Below, piece after piece: positions 1-8,804 of a stretch of 21,793 nt of DNA (positions within the stretch are counted from its first letter, which is position 1; the number at the start of each line of letters is the position of its first letter). The notes under the pieces are model-generated. The model ran no database searches. It was not told the DNA's origin and was given only the letters and a program-made list of their open reading frames with translations. The translations under genes and the position numbers were made by a program. Source of the DNA: Candidatus Latescibacterota bacterium (lineage in GTDB: Bacteria; Latescibacterota; UBA2968; UBA8231); assembly GCA_022827165.1 (NCBI GenBank), contig JAJDTN010000108.1:1-21793 (forward strand), in the 5' to 3' direction.

Positions 1-2642
1 ACCGGCGGCCGGGCAACCAGCGGGGCCGTGAACTCCTCCTCCTCGTCCTCCGGGGGGACCTGCACCGACCCGGGCGCCGTCCTGCGAGCGATGGCATCGA
101 GGTCCACGGGGACGGGTGCACGGACCTCCACTCCTCCCGTAGCCGCGCCGAGGGCATTCAGCGCGGCTGTGAGCCATGCATCAGACCGTGTCGAATCGTC
201 GCCGGTGATGTACAGCGCGTCGGCCGCCCTGGTGGCGGCGACGTAAAAGAGGCGCTTGTGCTCCGCCGCCTCTTCCGCTTCGTCCTGTTGCAGCAGGTGG
301 GAGTAAAACCCGGGGCGCCCGCGTCTGTCTTCATCCGATCCCACCTTCTTCGCACGGGTGATGGAGATTCCCTCCCCGGTGCGCCACCTGACCGCATCGT
401 AGGTCACACGCGATGGCAGATGTGCTTCCGGCACGAAGACGATGGGGAACTGAAGACCCTTGGCTCCGTGCACGGTCAGCAGCCGCACGGCCTCCGACTG
501 GTCGAGAACGGCCTGGCCCTCGCGGGCCTGCAACTCGTCTCGCCGGCGCCGGACGTAGGTCACCAGCTCGTCCAGCGAGTGGCCGGCCAACTGGCGTGCC
601 AGGTCCACGAACTTGCGGATGTTGGCCAGCGCCTGATCGCCTCCCTGCAAAGGCGCCCACGCGGCCTCGAATCCCGTGAGGGCCAGGGCTCTCTCGAGAA
701 GTGCGTCGGTCGGCAGGAATGCGACACCGTCTCGCAGTTCCTGGAGCACCTCGGCGGAATGCCTGCAGAACCGGCGGGCCTCCTCGGGCAGGGATGCGGG
801 CGGGTCCCCGAGCGCTGTCCGGAGATTCCGGCTATCGGAACAGAGAGCCAGGAGGGACTGGTCGTCGATCGTGAACAGCGGCGACCGGAGGGCGCCCGCC
901 AGGGCGATGGAGTCATCCGGCTCGGCCAGCCATCCCAGGAGGTTGGTGAGATCGAGGACCTCCTGCCTGGTGAAGAACCCGGCGCCGGCGACCGTGCGGC
1001 AGGGGACTCCGCGGCTCTCCAGCGCCTGCTCGAAGAGGTGGACGTTCGTCAGGCGGCGGAGCAGGATCGCCACGTCGGAGGCCCGCGCGGGGCGCAGCTC
1101 GCCCTTGTCCCTGTCCCACACCTTGACGGGACGGCGCAGGAGGGAGGCCACTTCCGCGGCCACGGCATCGGCCTCGACCTTTCTGCGCTCCTCGTCGACC
1201 GTCTTCGCGCCCTCGGGTGTTTGATTGGAGACCGGCAGCAGCACCAGGTACGGCGACTCGGGCGCCTCCGTGCCTCGCCCGGTCATCGCCTGCATGGGCG
1301 CCTCGAACTCCTCCCGCGGGTCCGCGAAGACGTGCTCGAAGAGGGAGTTGAGCGACCCCACGAGCGGGTCGTGGGCGCGGAAGGACTGGCTCAGGGAATG
1401 GATGGCGCCCGAGGCGGAGATCCGTGTGTAGAGGCGTGTGAAGTTGCGGACATCGCTTCCGCGGAAGCGGTAGATCGCCTGCTTCACGTCGCCGACGAAG
1501 AACCGCTCGGGTCCCTTCAGGAGGTCGAGGAACTTGATCTGGGTCGGGTTGGTGTCCTGAAGCTCGTCCACCATCAGGTGGCGCAGGCGCGACCCGTAGG
1601 CAGCGGCGATCTCCGGATGCTCGCTGAGCAGCTCCGTGGCCCTGATCTCGAGGTCGAGATAGTCGAGGGCGACCAGCTCCTGCTTGCGGCTCGAGTACCG
1701 GGTGCAGGCGTCGTCGAAGAGTCTCCGCAGCGATGCGAGGGCCTCGAGGGCGGTCTGGTCATAGTCGTTCCAGCGAGGGAGACCAAGCAGCTCGTCGGCC
1801 TTGTCTCGGAGACAGCGCAATGCCGCCCTGACCGCCTTGATGTCTGCCCAGTTCCTGGCACTACCGACTCTCAGGTTGACGTGACCCCTCGCGTCCTCAA
1901 CGCGGGCCAGGAGTCCAGTCCAGTCCCCGGCATCAGGGTCGCCCAATGCGTCCAGACAGTCGCGCAGGCTGGAGGACAGGCGATCCTCCCCTGATCCTTC
2001 AAGGGCGGCTCTCAGCCACGCCGCCCGCTCCGCCAGCTCCGGCCGCGCCTCTTCCACGGCCGCCTGGACGTGCGCCTCCAGCAGCTTCCGGACATGTTCG
2101 GCCCAGTCCTCCACGGTCTCTCCCGGAAGCGCCCGGTAGGCGGCCTCGACCTCGTCGCGCCGCGCAACCATCAGGGGAAGCTGGAGGGTGGCCGCGTACA
2201 GACCCAGCTCCCGCAGCGCCAGGGCCCTCTGATCGTCGGCGTCGGCGGCCGCTTCCAGCGCATCGATGCAGGCCCGGGTCAGCTCGAACTCGGCCTCGTC
2301 ATCGGCGAGGACCCTCGTGGCCGGATCGATGGCCGCTTCCACGGGATGCTCCCGCAGGATCCGGAGGCAGAGGGAGTGGATGGTGCCGATGATGGCCTCA
2401 TCGATCTCCGACCGGTGATGGCGCAGGTCCTCCCTCGTCAGCACCTCCCTGCGCACGCGCTCGCGCATCTCGGTGGCGGCGGCGTCGGTGAAGGTGACCG
2501 CCGCCATCTCGGAGATGCGGTGATCCGCGAGCAGGGAGACGTAACGATCGACGAGGACACGGGTCTTGCCGCTGCCGGCGCCGGCGGTGACCAGGACGTC
2601 ACGACCGCGCTCGGCCAGGATCCCTGCCTGCTCCGATGTCAT
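1..2642 (-). CDS. addA: AddA-type UvrD/Rep-family helicase-nuclease subunit (C-terminus outside window)
   Basis: This is the helicase subunit of an AddAB-type complex that processes double-strand DNA ends for recombination. About 880 residues are visible. Walker A GAGSGKT lies at residues 21-27, the DEAD-like motif DELQDTN starts at 359, and it is followed by the motif III-like stretch FFVGDVKQAIYRF. Motif V (LTVHGAKGLQFP) and motif VI (RLFYVAATRA, near residue 797) are also present, so all superfamily 1A helicase motifs seen are intact. The frame stays open to base 1. The C-terminal RecB-type nuclease domain expected for AddA would lie beyond the edge and cannot be confirmed. The ATG at 2642 overlaps the addB stop as ATGA; an in-frame ATG two codons upstream (2648) is the alternative start. 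Pairing with addB makes AddA more likely than a stand-alone UvrD. Confidence 0.93.
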   Translation of the reverse strand, partial: MTSEQAGILAERGRDVLVTAGAGSGKTRVLVDRYVSLLADHRISEMAAVTFTDAAATEMRERVRREVLTREDLRHHRSEIDEAIIGTIHSLCLRILREHPVEAAIDPATRVLADDEAEFELTRACIDALEAAADADDQRALALRELGLYAATLQLPLMVARRDEVEAAYRALPGETVEDWAEHVRKLLEAHVQAAVEEARPELAERAAWLRAALEGSGEDRLSSSLRDCLDALGDPDAGDWTGLLARVEDARGHVNLRVGSARNWADIKAVRAALRCLRDKADELLGLPRWNDYDQTALEALASLRRLFDDACTRYSSRKQELVALDYLDLEIRATELLSEHPEIAAAYGSRLRHLMVDELQDTNPTQIKFLDLLKGPERFFVGDVKQAIYRFRGSDVRNFTRLYTRISASGAIHSLSQSFRAHDPLVGSLNSLFEHVFADPREEFEAPMQAMTGRGTEAPESPYLVLLPVSNQTPEGAKTVDEERRKVEADAVAAEVASLLRRPVKVWDRDKGELRPARASDVAILLRRLTNVHLFEQALESRGVPCRTVAGAGFFTRQEVLDLTNLLGWLAEPDDSIALAGALRSPLFTIDDQSLLALCSDSRNLRTALGDPPASLPEEARRFCRHSAEVLQELRDGVAFLPTDALLERALALTGFEAAWAPLQGGDQALANIRKFVDLARQLAGHSLDELVTYVRRRRDELQAREGQAVLDQSEAVRLLTVHGAKGLQFPIVFVPEAHLPSRVTYDAVRWRTGEGISITRAKKVGSDEDRRGRPGFYSHLLQQDEAEEAAEHKRLFYVAATRAADALYITGDDSTRSDAWLTAALNALGAATGGVEVRAPVPVDLDAIARRTAPGSVQVPPEDEEEEFTAPLVARPP

Positions 2643-5578
2643 TCCCATTTCGATCGACTGAACCCGTTGACCCGGCAGACGTTGCGGAAGGAGCACCAGG
2701 TCGGACAGGGCACCTTGGGGTTGACTCGGAAATCGCCCGAGTCGACGGCCTCGCGGACTTCGCGGGCGACCTCCACCACCTCGTCCAACAGCAGGGCATC
2801 CTCGGGCCGCGAGGAGTCGAGATCCCACTCCGTGGCCTGGGGATCGAGCCAGGCGTAGCGGGCGATGATCCTCCCGGCCTTGGTCTCATGGCGTCCGGCA
2901 TATCCGTACAGCTGGAGCTGCACGCGACGTCTCTCCTCCAGGTGGGCCCTGGAGATCCCTCTCCCGGACTTGTAGTCGACGATGATCACCGCGTCCTCGC
3001 TCTCGTCGACGCGATCGATCCTGGCCGTCACGAGCAGGGGCGGGTCCAGCGGGAGCGAGGCCTCGATCTCCTGCTCGGCGCCGAGGGTGCGTGTCACGCC
3101 GGACTGCTCGCTCCACTCGGCCTCCCGCCGCAGGAGCAGCTTCATCTTCTGAAAGGCGCCCTCCGCATCCAGCCGCCAGAGGGCGGACCGGCCGAAGCCC
3201 ATCCTCGCCGGTGCGCTGTTCCACAGGCCGGGGCCGTTGGCATCGAGACGCGCCAGCACCTCGGGAAGGGTGTGGGGCACCAGCGCGCGCCCCTGCTCGA
3301 CAAGGGGAGAGATGGCGTCCTGCAGGATCTCGTGAACGACGGTTCCCCGGATGGCGGCGTCAGCGGTCTCCAGCTCCTCCTCGATCTCCCGCAGACGGAG
3401 GGCGTACTGGCCGAAGAACTGGAAGGCGCAGGTCTCGTAGGACTCGATCCGGCTGGCGCTCCAGGTCCTGTCGGCGTCCGTCAGCCAGGGCACCAGTCCA
3501 GCGGTCAGGCGGCCCTCGTACTTGCCGGCATTCGCGAAGGAACGGCGCCGCCCTTCGACTGCGACCGCGGAGCGCACCATGGGCCAGGCGGGTTCTCCAC
3601 GGGGCCGGAGCCGGCCATCGCTCGACCATTGCCAGGTGCAGGCGATGGCCAGCTCGCGCGCGGAACCGGCTCCTTCGGGCCTTGGCATCTCCGCCTCGAT
3701 GCGCGAGCCGGGCGGGAGACTGTCGTAGTAGTACGAAGCCGACACCGGTCGCCCGCGTTCGTTGAGCCGGGTCCTCCACAGGGACAGCACGCGGTCGGCG
3801 CGAGTCGAAGCCGACGCCCACAGTTCATCCTCCGAGAGCCGGGCCAGCGGCGGGACTTCGAGCCCGCAGCGCCTCAGCAGCTCGATGGCGTCCCTGTCGA
3901 GAAGCGAGTGGTGGCTTCTCGGGGCGGGGAACTCTCCCTCCACCAGGCCCCCCAGGGCGACGAAGTCGAAGCGCAGGCCGTGGAGGGTGTGCATCGGCGC
4001 GAGGAGGACGCCGCCGGGCTCGCGCAGCAACACCGTGGGAGCGTCGAACTTTGCTTCGAGCCGGGTCATGAACGACTCGAAGGACTCCGGCCCGCCCCCC
4101 AGTACCTCGTGCGTATGGATCAGCTCGCGAAGCTGGCCTCGCAGTGCGTCGAGCTCCACGTCGACGCCGGGCTCCGTCCTGGAGCCGGGATCCACCAGGG
4201 CCCTGGCGCCGAAGAGCGCTTCGTCGAGATGGCGCGCGTGCTCGGCCATCGTCCCGGGCGGCCGCTCCAGCAGCGCCCGCAGGTCCTCCAGGGCGGCCGA
4301 CATCCCCGATGCGGCCCCCCGCAGCCACTCGCGGATCCGGTCGCTCCTCTCGGGGTCGTCCGCGTCAGTGCGCAGATCGTCCGCGTCAGTGCGCAGACCG
4401 TCCACGGCGCGCCCGAGAGCGTCGAGTCCCGCCCAGAGGTTGTTCTCGCGCGCCCGCCGGGCAAAGGCGGACACGCCTGAGCGGGAGAGCTGCCAGCGGC
4501 GCAGATCGACGAACCCGCTCGACAGCACGGCGACGACGTCGCGCAGGTGCCAGCCGTCGCGGGCCAGGTGCATCAGGCGGCGCAGCCAGGCCCCGAGGGG
4601 GCGGGCGCTCAGCGGCTCTCCGGCGGCCGGGTCGAGGGGCAGGTCGTACTCGGAGAACACCTGCCGGGCCATGCCCAGATGCGGAGGGACCTGCCGGAAG
4701 GCGACGGCGAAGTCGGAGGGGCGAAGCGCCGGCTCATCGGTCAGGCGCTGCTTGATCTGGCGGGCGATCGCACGCAACTGGGCTTCCCTGTCGGCCGCGG
4801 CGCCTGCCACCGGGTCCGCGGGGGGTGCATCGAGGTCGAGCTCCGTGACCTCCGCATTCGGGAATCGATCGCGCAGCCGCCGGTAGTCGTGCCCGGCCCG
4901 GTCTCCCGCCCCCGGGTCCAGGGTGACGAGGACATCGGCCTTCCCGGCGAGGGCCTCCAGCAGGACCATCTCCGTCCCGCGGAAGAGATGGAAGCCATCG
5001 AGCAGGATCGCGCCGGGCAGGGCTGCGCCTGCCCTGACGACATCGGCGGCGGCCGCGCCGATCTGCAGCGGATGGGTCCAGCTCTCCTGTGTGAGCCTGG
5101 AGGTGTACCGCTCGTAGATGGCGGCCAGTGCCGCGAGGCTCCGCGACTCCGATCTTGCGGCGGCCTGCCACAGGGCTTCGGGGTCCACGCCTTCGGCCAG
5201 CAGATCCCCGACGGCGCCGGCAAGGAGACTCCCCAGTCCCCGGGTCCCCGCAACAGGCTTGAAGTAGGCGGCCGGACCCCTCTCGACCTCGGCGCGCAGG
5301 GTCCGCTGCAGCAGCTCCTCCGCCAGCCCGTGGGAGGGCACCCTGGCACTGGAAGCCAGCGACCGGCTGAACTGCCCGATCGTCTCGACCCGCAGGCCGA
5401 GAGCCACCCCGCACCGGCCGACCAGGCGGCGGCGGAACTGGTCTCCGTGGCGCACCGTCGGGACCAGCACAATCGCTTCGGAGAACGGGTCGGCCTCGTA
5501 ACGGGCGGCCAGCCTCAAGATGACCTCGTCCGTCTTGCCGCTGCCGGGACCGCCGACGAGGAGGGTTGGTTCAGGCAT
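2639..5578 (-). CDS. addB: AddB-type nuclease subunit with Fe-S cluster cysteines
   Basis: This 979-residue partner of AddA acts in double-strand break end resection. An N-terminal Walker A, GGPGSGKT, occupies residues 9-16, as in known AddB. A degenerate helicase-like middle is followed by a C-terminal PD-(D/E)XK nuclease domain with GTVVHEIL (H749) and IIVDYKSG (D868, K870). Four cysteines, C717, C958, C962 and C968, match the Fe-S 'staple' arrangement that brackets AddB nuclease domains. The last three are spaced C-x3-C-x5-C; from memory the Bacillus subtilis spacing is C-x2-C-x5-C. The start gives MPEPTLLVGG directly before the Walker A, so little can be missing, although no clear Shine-Dalgarno precedes it. 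The gene overlaps addA by four bases, which implies translational coupling. A 21-bp in-frame duplication sits in the middle. Confidence 0.92.
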   Translation of the reverse strand: MPEPTLLVGGPGSGKTDEVILRLAARYEADPFSEAIVLVPTVRHGDQFRRRLVGRCGVALGLRVETIGQFSRSLASSARVPSHGLAEELLQRTLRAEVERGPAAYFKPVAGTRGLGSLLAGAVGDLLAEGVDPEALWQAAARSESRSLAALAAIYERYTSRLTQESWTHPLQIGAAAADVVRAGAALPGAILLDGFHLFRGTEMVLLEALAGKADVLVTLDPGAGDRAGHDYRRLRDRFPNAEVTELDLDAPPADPVAGAAADREAQLRAIARQIKQRLTDEPALRPSDFAVAFRQVPPHLGMARQVFSEYDLPLDPAAGEPLSARPLGAWLRRLMHLARDGWHLRDVVAVLSSGFVDLRRWQLSRSGVSAFARRARENNLWAGLDALGRAVDGLRTDADDLRTDADDPERSDRIREWLRGAASGMSAALEDLRALLERPPGTMAEHARHLDEALFGARALVDPGSRTEPGVDVELDALRGQLRELIHTHEVLGGGPESFESFMTRLEAKFDAPTVLLREPGGVLLAPMHTLHGLRFDFVALGGLVEGEFPAPRSHHSLLDRDAIELLRRCGLEVPPLARLSEDELWASASTRADRVLSLWRTRLNERGRPVSASYYYDSLPPGSRIEAEMPRPEGAGSARELAIACTWQWSSDGRLRPRGEPAWPMVRSAVAVEGRRRSFANAGKYEGRLTAGLVPWLTDADRTWSASRIESYETCAFQFFGQYALRLREIEEELETADAAIRGTVVHEILQDAISPLVEQGRALVPHTLPEVLARLDANGPGLWNSAPARMGFGRSALWRLDAEGAFQKMKLLLRREAEWSEQSGVTRTLGAEQEIEASLPLDPPLLVTARIDRVDESEDAVIIVDYKSGRGISRAHLEERRRVQLQLYGYAGRHETKAGRIIARYAWLDPQATEWDLDSSRPEDALLLDEVVEVAREVREAVDSGDFRVNPKVPCPTWCSFRNVCRVNGFSRSKWE
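4357..4397. repeat. 21-bp in-frame tandem duplication inside addB
   Basis: Two copies of a 20-base identical stretch (4357-4376 and 4378-4397) lie at a 21-base period. They encode two consecutive LRTDADD heptads in AddB. The frame is preserved. The duplication lies in a charged, probably surface-exposed linker. Confidence 0.85.
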
Positions 5579-5630
5579 GCAATCCGGCGGCTGTGTTCAG
5601 CCGTGCTGCAAAGGGTTGAGGGGGTCAAGG

Positions 5631-5636
5631 AGTATA
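5631..5636 (-). promoter_or_regulatory. Possible -10 box for addBA
   Basis: The minus strand reads TATACT here, about 50 bases upstream of the addB ATG. No convincing -35 hexamer lies at the expected distance, so this is only a candidate. Confidence 0.25.
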
Positions 5637-5694
5637 CGGAACGAGGCCCCTTGGGGGGGTGCGGCCCCGGGTGGAGTGAATCCCCCCGGCCCCC

Positions 5695-5700
5695 TATTAT
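5695..5700 (+). promoter_or_regulatory. Possible -10 box upstream of the leader hairpin
   Basis: TATTAT lies after a long G/C-only run. A transcript starting about seven bases downstream would read straight into the terminator-like hairpin at 5720-5754. The -35 region is weak. Confidence 0.25.
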
Positions 5701-5719
5701 TGACCAGCGCAGGTCGCGC

Positions 5720-5754
5720 AGCCCTTCTCATCCACCCGGTGAGCAGGGCTTTTT
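5720..5754 (+). terminator. Intrinsic-terminator-like hairpin in the leader of the oxidoreductase operon
   Basis: AGCCCT (5720-5725) pairs with AGGGCT (5745-5750). Inside it, CTCA (5727-5730) pairs with TGAG (5740-5743) across a single mismatch. Five Ts (5750-5754) follow the stem. The structure has U-tract polarity only on the plus strand and ends about 20 bases before the ATG at 5774. It could be an attenuator for the downstream operon, or it could terminate a short upstream transcript. No upstream plus-strand gene needs a terminator here. Confidence 0.55.
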
Positions 5755-5773
5755 CTCTATTCCCGGACCGAGC

Positions 5774-7048
5774 ATGAGCGAGTCCCGCATCCACCTGGCC
5801 ATCGTCGGCTGCGGCGGCATGGGCCACCGGCACCTCTACGGGCTCGCCGAGCTCGCCCGCGCCGGTCTGTCGCCCTTCGAGCTGGTGGGCGCCTGCGACC
5901 CGGTGGAGGAGAACGCCGCCTCCCTGGCAGACCAGGCCGGGAAGCTGCTCGGCCGGCGCCCGCGGGTGGCCGGCTCCCTGGAGTCCCTGGCCGCCGCCGC
6001 GGAGGTGCACGCCATCGACCTGACCACGACGCCGCGGGCCCACCACTCCGTGGCCGTGGAGGCCCTCGGCCGCGGCTGGCACGTCATGTGCGAGAAGCCC
6101 CTGGGGCTGACGGCGCGCGCCTGCGGGCTCATGGTCGAGGCCGCGGAGGCGTCGGGGCGGGTCCTGTCCACGGCCGAGAACTACCGCCGCGACCCGATGA
6201 ACCGCCTCGGCAAGGCGCTCCTCGACGCCGGCGTCATCGGCGAGCCCCGCCTGATGCTGCAGCACTCCCTCGGCGGCGGCGACGGCATGCTGATCTCCGT
6301 CTGGCGCCACCGCAAGGACTCGAGCGGGGTGCTGCTCGACGTGGGTGTCCACTTCGCCGACATCCTCGAGTACTACCTCGGCCCGGCGGCCACGGTCTAT
6401 GCCCAGACGCGGCTCCACGAGCCCGTGCGCAAGAACCCGGCCGCCGGCCGGGAGGCCGTCGACGGCGGACCCGCCGGCGTGTACGGCCGCTGGCAGAGAA
6501 AGATGCCCGCCGAGTTCGAGGCCACCGCCGATGACGCCGCCTATGCCACGATCCTCTTCCAGTCGGGGGCCGTGGCCTCCTACATCGAGGACCACGCCGG
6601 CCGCGGCGAAGATCTGAGGAAGAGGGCGATCTACGGCTCCCTCGGCTCCCTGGACCTGCCGGGCGACCGCAGCGGCCGGCCCCTCACCCTGCACCTGCCC
6701 GGGCAGGATCCGGTGACCGGCGCCCCGCTGCTCGACCGGGTGCCCGGGTTCCGGCTGGACGAGCCCACGGCGGCCCTCTTCGGCGGCGACCGGCTGGGGG
6801 AGTACGGCTTCGAGTTCGCGGAGATCGACCGCAAGATCCTCGCCGTGGAATACGCCGACTTCGGCGCCGCCATCGCCGGCGAGCCCGGACGCCCCGAGGT
6901 CGACGGCCGCCAGGGGGCGCGCTCGGTGGCCCTGGCCTACGCCTGGATGGAGTCGCAGGCCGCCGGGCGGGCGGTCTCGGTGGAGGAGGTCCTCGACGAC
7001 CGGCTGCACGAGTACCAGGACGACATCAACGAGAGTCTGGGGATCTGA
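5774..7048 (+). CDS. Gfo/Idh/MocA-family NAD(P)-dependent oxidoreductase
   Basis: This is a 424-residue cytosolic dehydrogenase-type protein. The N-terminal Rossmann fold begins IHLAIVGCGGMG, with the dinucleotide motif G12-C-G14-G-M-G17. The family hallmark EKP is at residues 107-109 in CEKPLGLT. The catalytic-region motif DVGVHFAD spans residues 189-196, with H193 the likely general acid/base. The substrate cannot be read from sequence; relatives act on sugars, inositols and related polyols. The open frame extends far upstream, but only as an antisense shadow of addB. The ATG at 5774 immediately precedes the conserved Rossmann strand. No clear Shine-Dalgarno is present. It heads a coupled operon: its TGA shares one base with the ATG of the rhomboid gene (TGATG). 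Expression may be controlled by the hairpin just upstream. Confidence 0.9.
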   Translation: MSESRIHLAIVGCGGMGHRHLYGLAELARAGLSPFELVGACDPVEENAASLADQAGKLLGRRPRVAGSLESLAAAAEVHAIDLTTTPRAHHSVAVEALGRGWHVMCEKPLGLTARACGLMVEAAEASGRVLSTAENYRRDPMNRLGKALLDAGVIGEPRLMLQHSLGGGDGMLISVWRHRKDSSGVLLDVGVHFADILEYYLGPAATVYAQTRLHEPVRKNPAAGREAVDGGPAGVYGRWQRKMPAEFEATADDAAYATILFQSGAVASYIEDHAGRGEDLRKRAIYGSLGSLDLPGDRSGRPLTLHLPGQDPVTGAPLLDRVPGFRLDEPTAALFGGDRLGEYGFEFAEIDRKILAVEYADFGAAIAGEPGRPEVDGRQGARSVALAYAWMESQAAGRAVSVEEVLDDRLHEYQDDINESLGI

Positions 7049-7854
7049 TGGCCGCCATCCTCTGCCCCCGCTGCCACAAGCTGATCAGCGCCGACGAGCC
7101 GCGGTGTCCCCATTGCGGGCAGATCCGCCCCGGCATGTTCGGCCTCGCCAGCCGCATGCGGAAGCTCGGCCTGAGCCTCGACTTCCCCCACGTGATCACC
7201 GTGGTCTGCGTGGGCCTGTACGTCTTGTGCCTGGCCCTGGACCCGGGCGCCATCCTGCAGACCCGGGGGCTGATGAGCATCCTGGCGCCGTCGTCGAGAG
7301 CCACCCTCGAGGCGGGCATGACCGGCGGCTACCCGGTACTCTACCTCGGCCGCTGGTGGACGGTGATCACCGCCATCTACCTCCACGGCAGCCTGCTCCA
7401 CATCTTCTTCAACCTCATGTGGGTGCGCCAGCTGGGGCCGCTGGTGAGCGAGCTCTTCGGCCCGTGGCGGCTGTTCGCCATCTTCACCATCTCGGGGGCG
7501 GTCGGCTTCATCGCCTCGGTGGCCATGGGCAGCGCCGCCACCCTGGGCGCCTCGGGGTCGATCTTCGGCCTGCTGGCCGCCGCCATCGCCTACGGCCGCC
7601 GCCGGGGCGCCGACTTGTTCACCCGCCAGTACCTGCAGTGGGCGGTGCTGCTGTTCATCTTCGGCCTCCTCATGCCGAACATCGACAACTGGGCCCACGG
7701 CGGCGGCTTCGTCGGCGGCTATGCCGCGGCCTGGATGTTCAGCCGCTCTCCCGACGAGCGCGAGGGCATCGGCACCTACGTCCTGGCCGGGCTCTGCGCC
7801 GTGGCCACGGTCCTCGCCTTCCTCTTCCAGTTCTTCGCCGCCATCAGCTCTTGA
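7048..7854 (+). CDS. Rhomboid-family intramembrane serine protease with N-terminal zinc ribbon
   Basis: This 268-residue inner-membrane protein opens with a zinc ribbon, C6-x2-C9 and C20-x2-C23. Multiple hydrophobic segments follow. The rhomboid signature H113-x4-H118-x3-N122 lies in HGSLLHIFFN. The catalytic serine is S169 in GASG and the partner histidine is H217 in NWAHGGG, so both dyad residues are present and the enzyme is probably active. Rhomboids cleave transmembrane helices within the membrane; the substrate here is unknown. The zinc ribbon on the cytoplasmic side is a recurrent accessory domain in bacterial rhomboids. The start overlaps the oxidoreductase stop by one base, and the stop overlaps the Nudix start as TTGA. 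Confidence 0.92.
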   Translation: MAAILCPRCHKLISADEPRCPHCGQIRPGMFGLASRMRKLGLSLDFPHVITVVCVGLYVLCLALDPGAILQTRGLMSILAPSSRATLEAGMTGGYPVLYLGRWWTVITAIYLHGSLLHIFFNLMWVRQLGPLVSELFGPWRLFAIFTISGAVGFIASVAMGSAATLGASGSIFGLLAAAIAYGRRRGADLFTRQYLQWAVLLFIFGLLMPNIDNWAHGGGFVGGYAAAWMFSRSPDEREGIGTYVLAGLCAVATVLAFLFQFFAAISS

Positions 7855-8513
7855 GCACCGCCGCCGAGCTCCTCGACGTGCTCGCCGAGGACGGCAGCGT
7901 CGTGAGCCGCAAGCCGCGCCACCTCGTGCACCGCGACCACGACCTGCACGGGCTCGTCTTCGTGTGGTCCGCCTTCGCCGCGGGGGAGCGGCCGGTGATG
8001 GTCCTGCAGCGCCGGGGCCGCCCGGGCGACCCCTACGCCGGCCAGGTCGACGCCCTCGCCGGCGGTCACATCCTCGCCGGCGAGAGCGCCGTCGACGCCG
8101 GCCGGCGGGAGCTGCTCGAGGAGGTGGGGGTGACGGCCGCCGCGGACGATCTCCTCTACCTGGGGTCGAGCCGCAAGGAGCGGCCCACCGGCGACTGCCG
8201 CAGAATCGTGCAGCACCTGCTGCTCTACCCGGTGCCGCTGGAGCTGTCGCAACTGCGGTTCAGCGACGAGGTGGACGGCCTCGCCGAGGTCGACCTGGAG
8301 GAGTTCTCGGAGCTGATCCTGGGGAGGCGGGAGAGTCTGCGGGGGCGGGTCCGCTTCGCCGGCGAGCGGGAACAGATCGTCGAGCAGGAGCTGCCGAGGT
8401 CGGCGGTGACCGGCTATCCGGACGAGATCCTCGACACCTTCCGGCGCAGCCTCGCCTCCATCCGGGGGTGGGCCCGCACGGGGAGGATCGATCCTGGTTG
8501 TTTCGCGGGGTGA
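7851..8513 (+). CDS. Nudix hydrolase
   Basis: This 220-residue pyrophosphohydrolase-type protein has a complete Nudix box at residues 72-94, with the pattern G-x5-E-x7-R-E-x2-E-E-x-G-V. The metal-binding glutamates E87, E90 and E91 are all present. Upstream residues RKPRHLVHRDHDLHG resemble the N-terminus of the YfcD/IPP-isomerase-like branch, so substrates other than simple nucleotides are possible; the substrate is not determinable. No ATG fits. TTG at 7851 is the furthest upstream in-frame start and overlaps the rhomboid TGA (TTGA). GTG at 7878 is an alternative but would cut into the N-terminal helix. The last codons lie inside the first copy of a decayed repeat that continues past the stop. 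Confidence 0.88.
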   Translation: MSTAAELLDVLAEDGSVVSRKPRHLVHRDHDLHGLVFVWSAFAAGERPVMVLQRRGRPGDPYAGQVDALAGGHILAGESAVDAGRRELLEEVGVTAAADDLLYLGSSRKERPTGDCRRIVQHLLLYPVPLELSQLRFSDEVDGLAEVDLEEFSELILGRRESLRGRVRFAGEREQIVEQELPRSAVTGYPDEILDTFRRSLASIRGWARTGRIDPGCFAG

Positions 8514-8760
8514 CGGCGCGCCGGGCGCGGCGAGGGCCCGGGGTGGCGCACGCCAGGCCGATTCGCTGCCGGCGGTTTCGCGGGGTGACGTGCCGGGCGC
8601 GGGGCCCCGCCGGCGTGTGCATCGATCCTGCTGTTTCGCGGACTGCAAGCGTGCCGGGCGCGGGGGGCCCCGCCGGGGTGTCCAGGCCAGGCTGCAAGCG
8701 CGACATGCGCGGAAGGCCTCAGCCGGGGTGTTGCGGGCCGAGTGATCCCGGCTGCGTCGC
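8487..8760. repeat. Decayed tandem repeats starting in the 3' end of the Nudix gene
   Basis: About five degenerate copies begin near 8487, 8561, 8621, 8690 and 8742. The first three share TTTCGCGG followed by a CCGGGCGCGG block (8501/8521, 8576/8593, 8634/8654). The fifth reads GATCCCGGCTGCGTCGCGG against GATCCTGGTTGTTTCGCGG in the first. Unit length varies between roughly 52 and 75 bp. The first unit encodes the Nudix C-terminus and stop codon, and the later ones are non-coding. GC-rich self-complementary stretches could fold between these convergent genes, but no T-tract follows. Apart from the repeats I see nothing in 8514-8804. Confidence 0.7.
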
Positions 8761-8804
8761 GGCGCCTAGAGGGGTGGGGCCGGCGCGAGTGCCCGGGGGC
8801 TGCG

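Noticed and set aside
258..1994. Long plus-strand open frame opposite addA
   Set aside because: Antisense shadow in GC-rich DNA: no recognisable domain, while the minus strand carries every SF1 helicase motif.
2636..4480. Long plus-strand open frame opposite addB
   Set aside because: Low-complexity product with no domain; the minus strand encodes an intact AddB.
5652..5693. G-run region as a strong hairpin or quadruplex element
   Set aside because: Pairing is possible in several weak ways and no single structure stands out; mentioned only as context for the attenuator idea.
8514..8804. Intrinsic terminator between the convergent Nudix and Rieske genes
   Set aside because: GC-rich palindromes are present but no T-tract follows on either strand.
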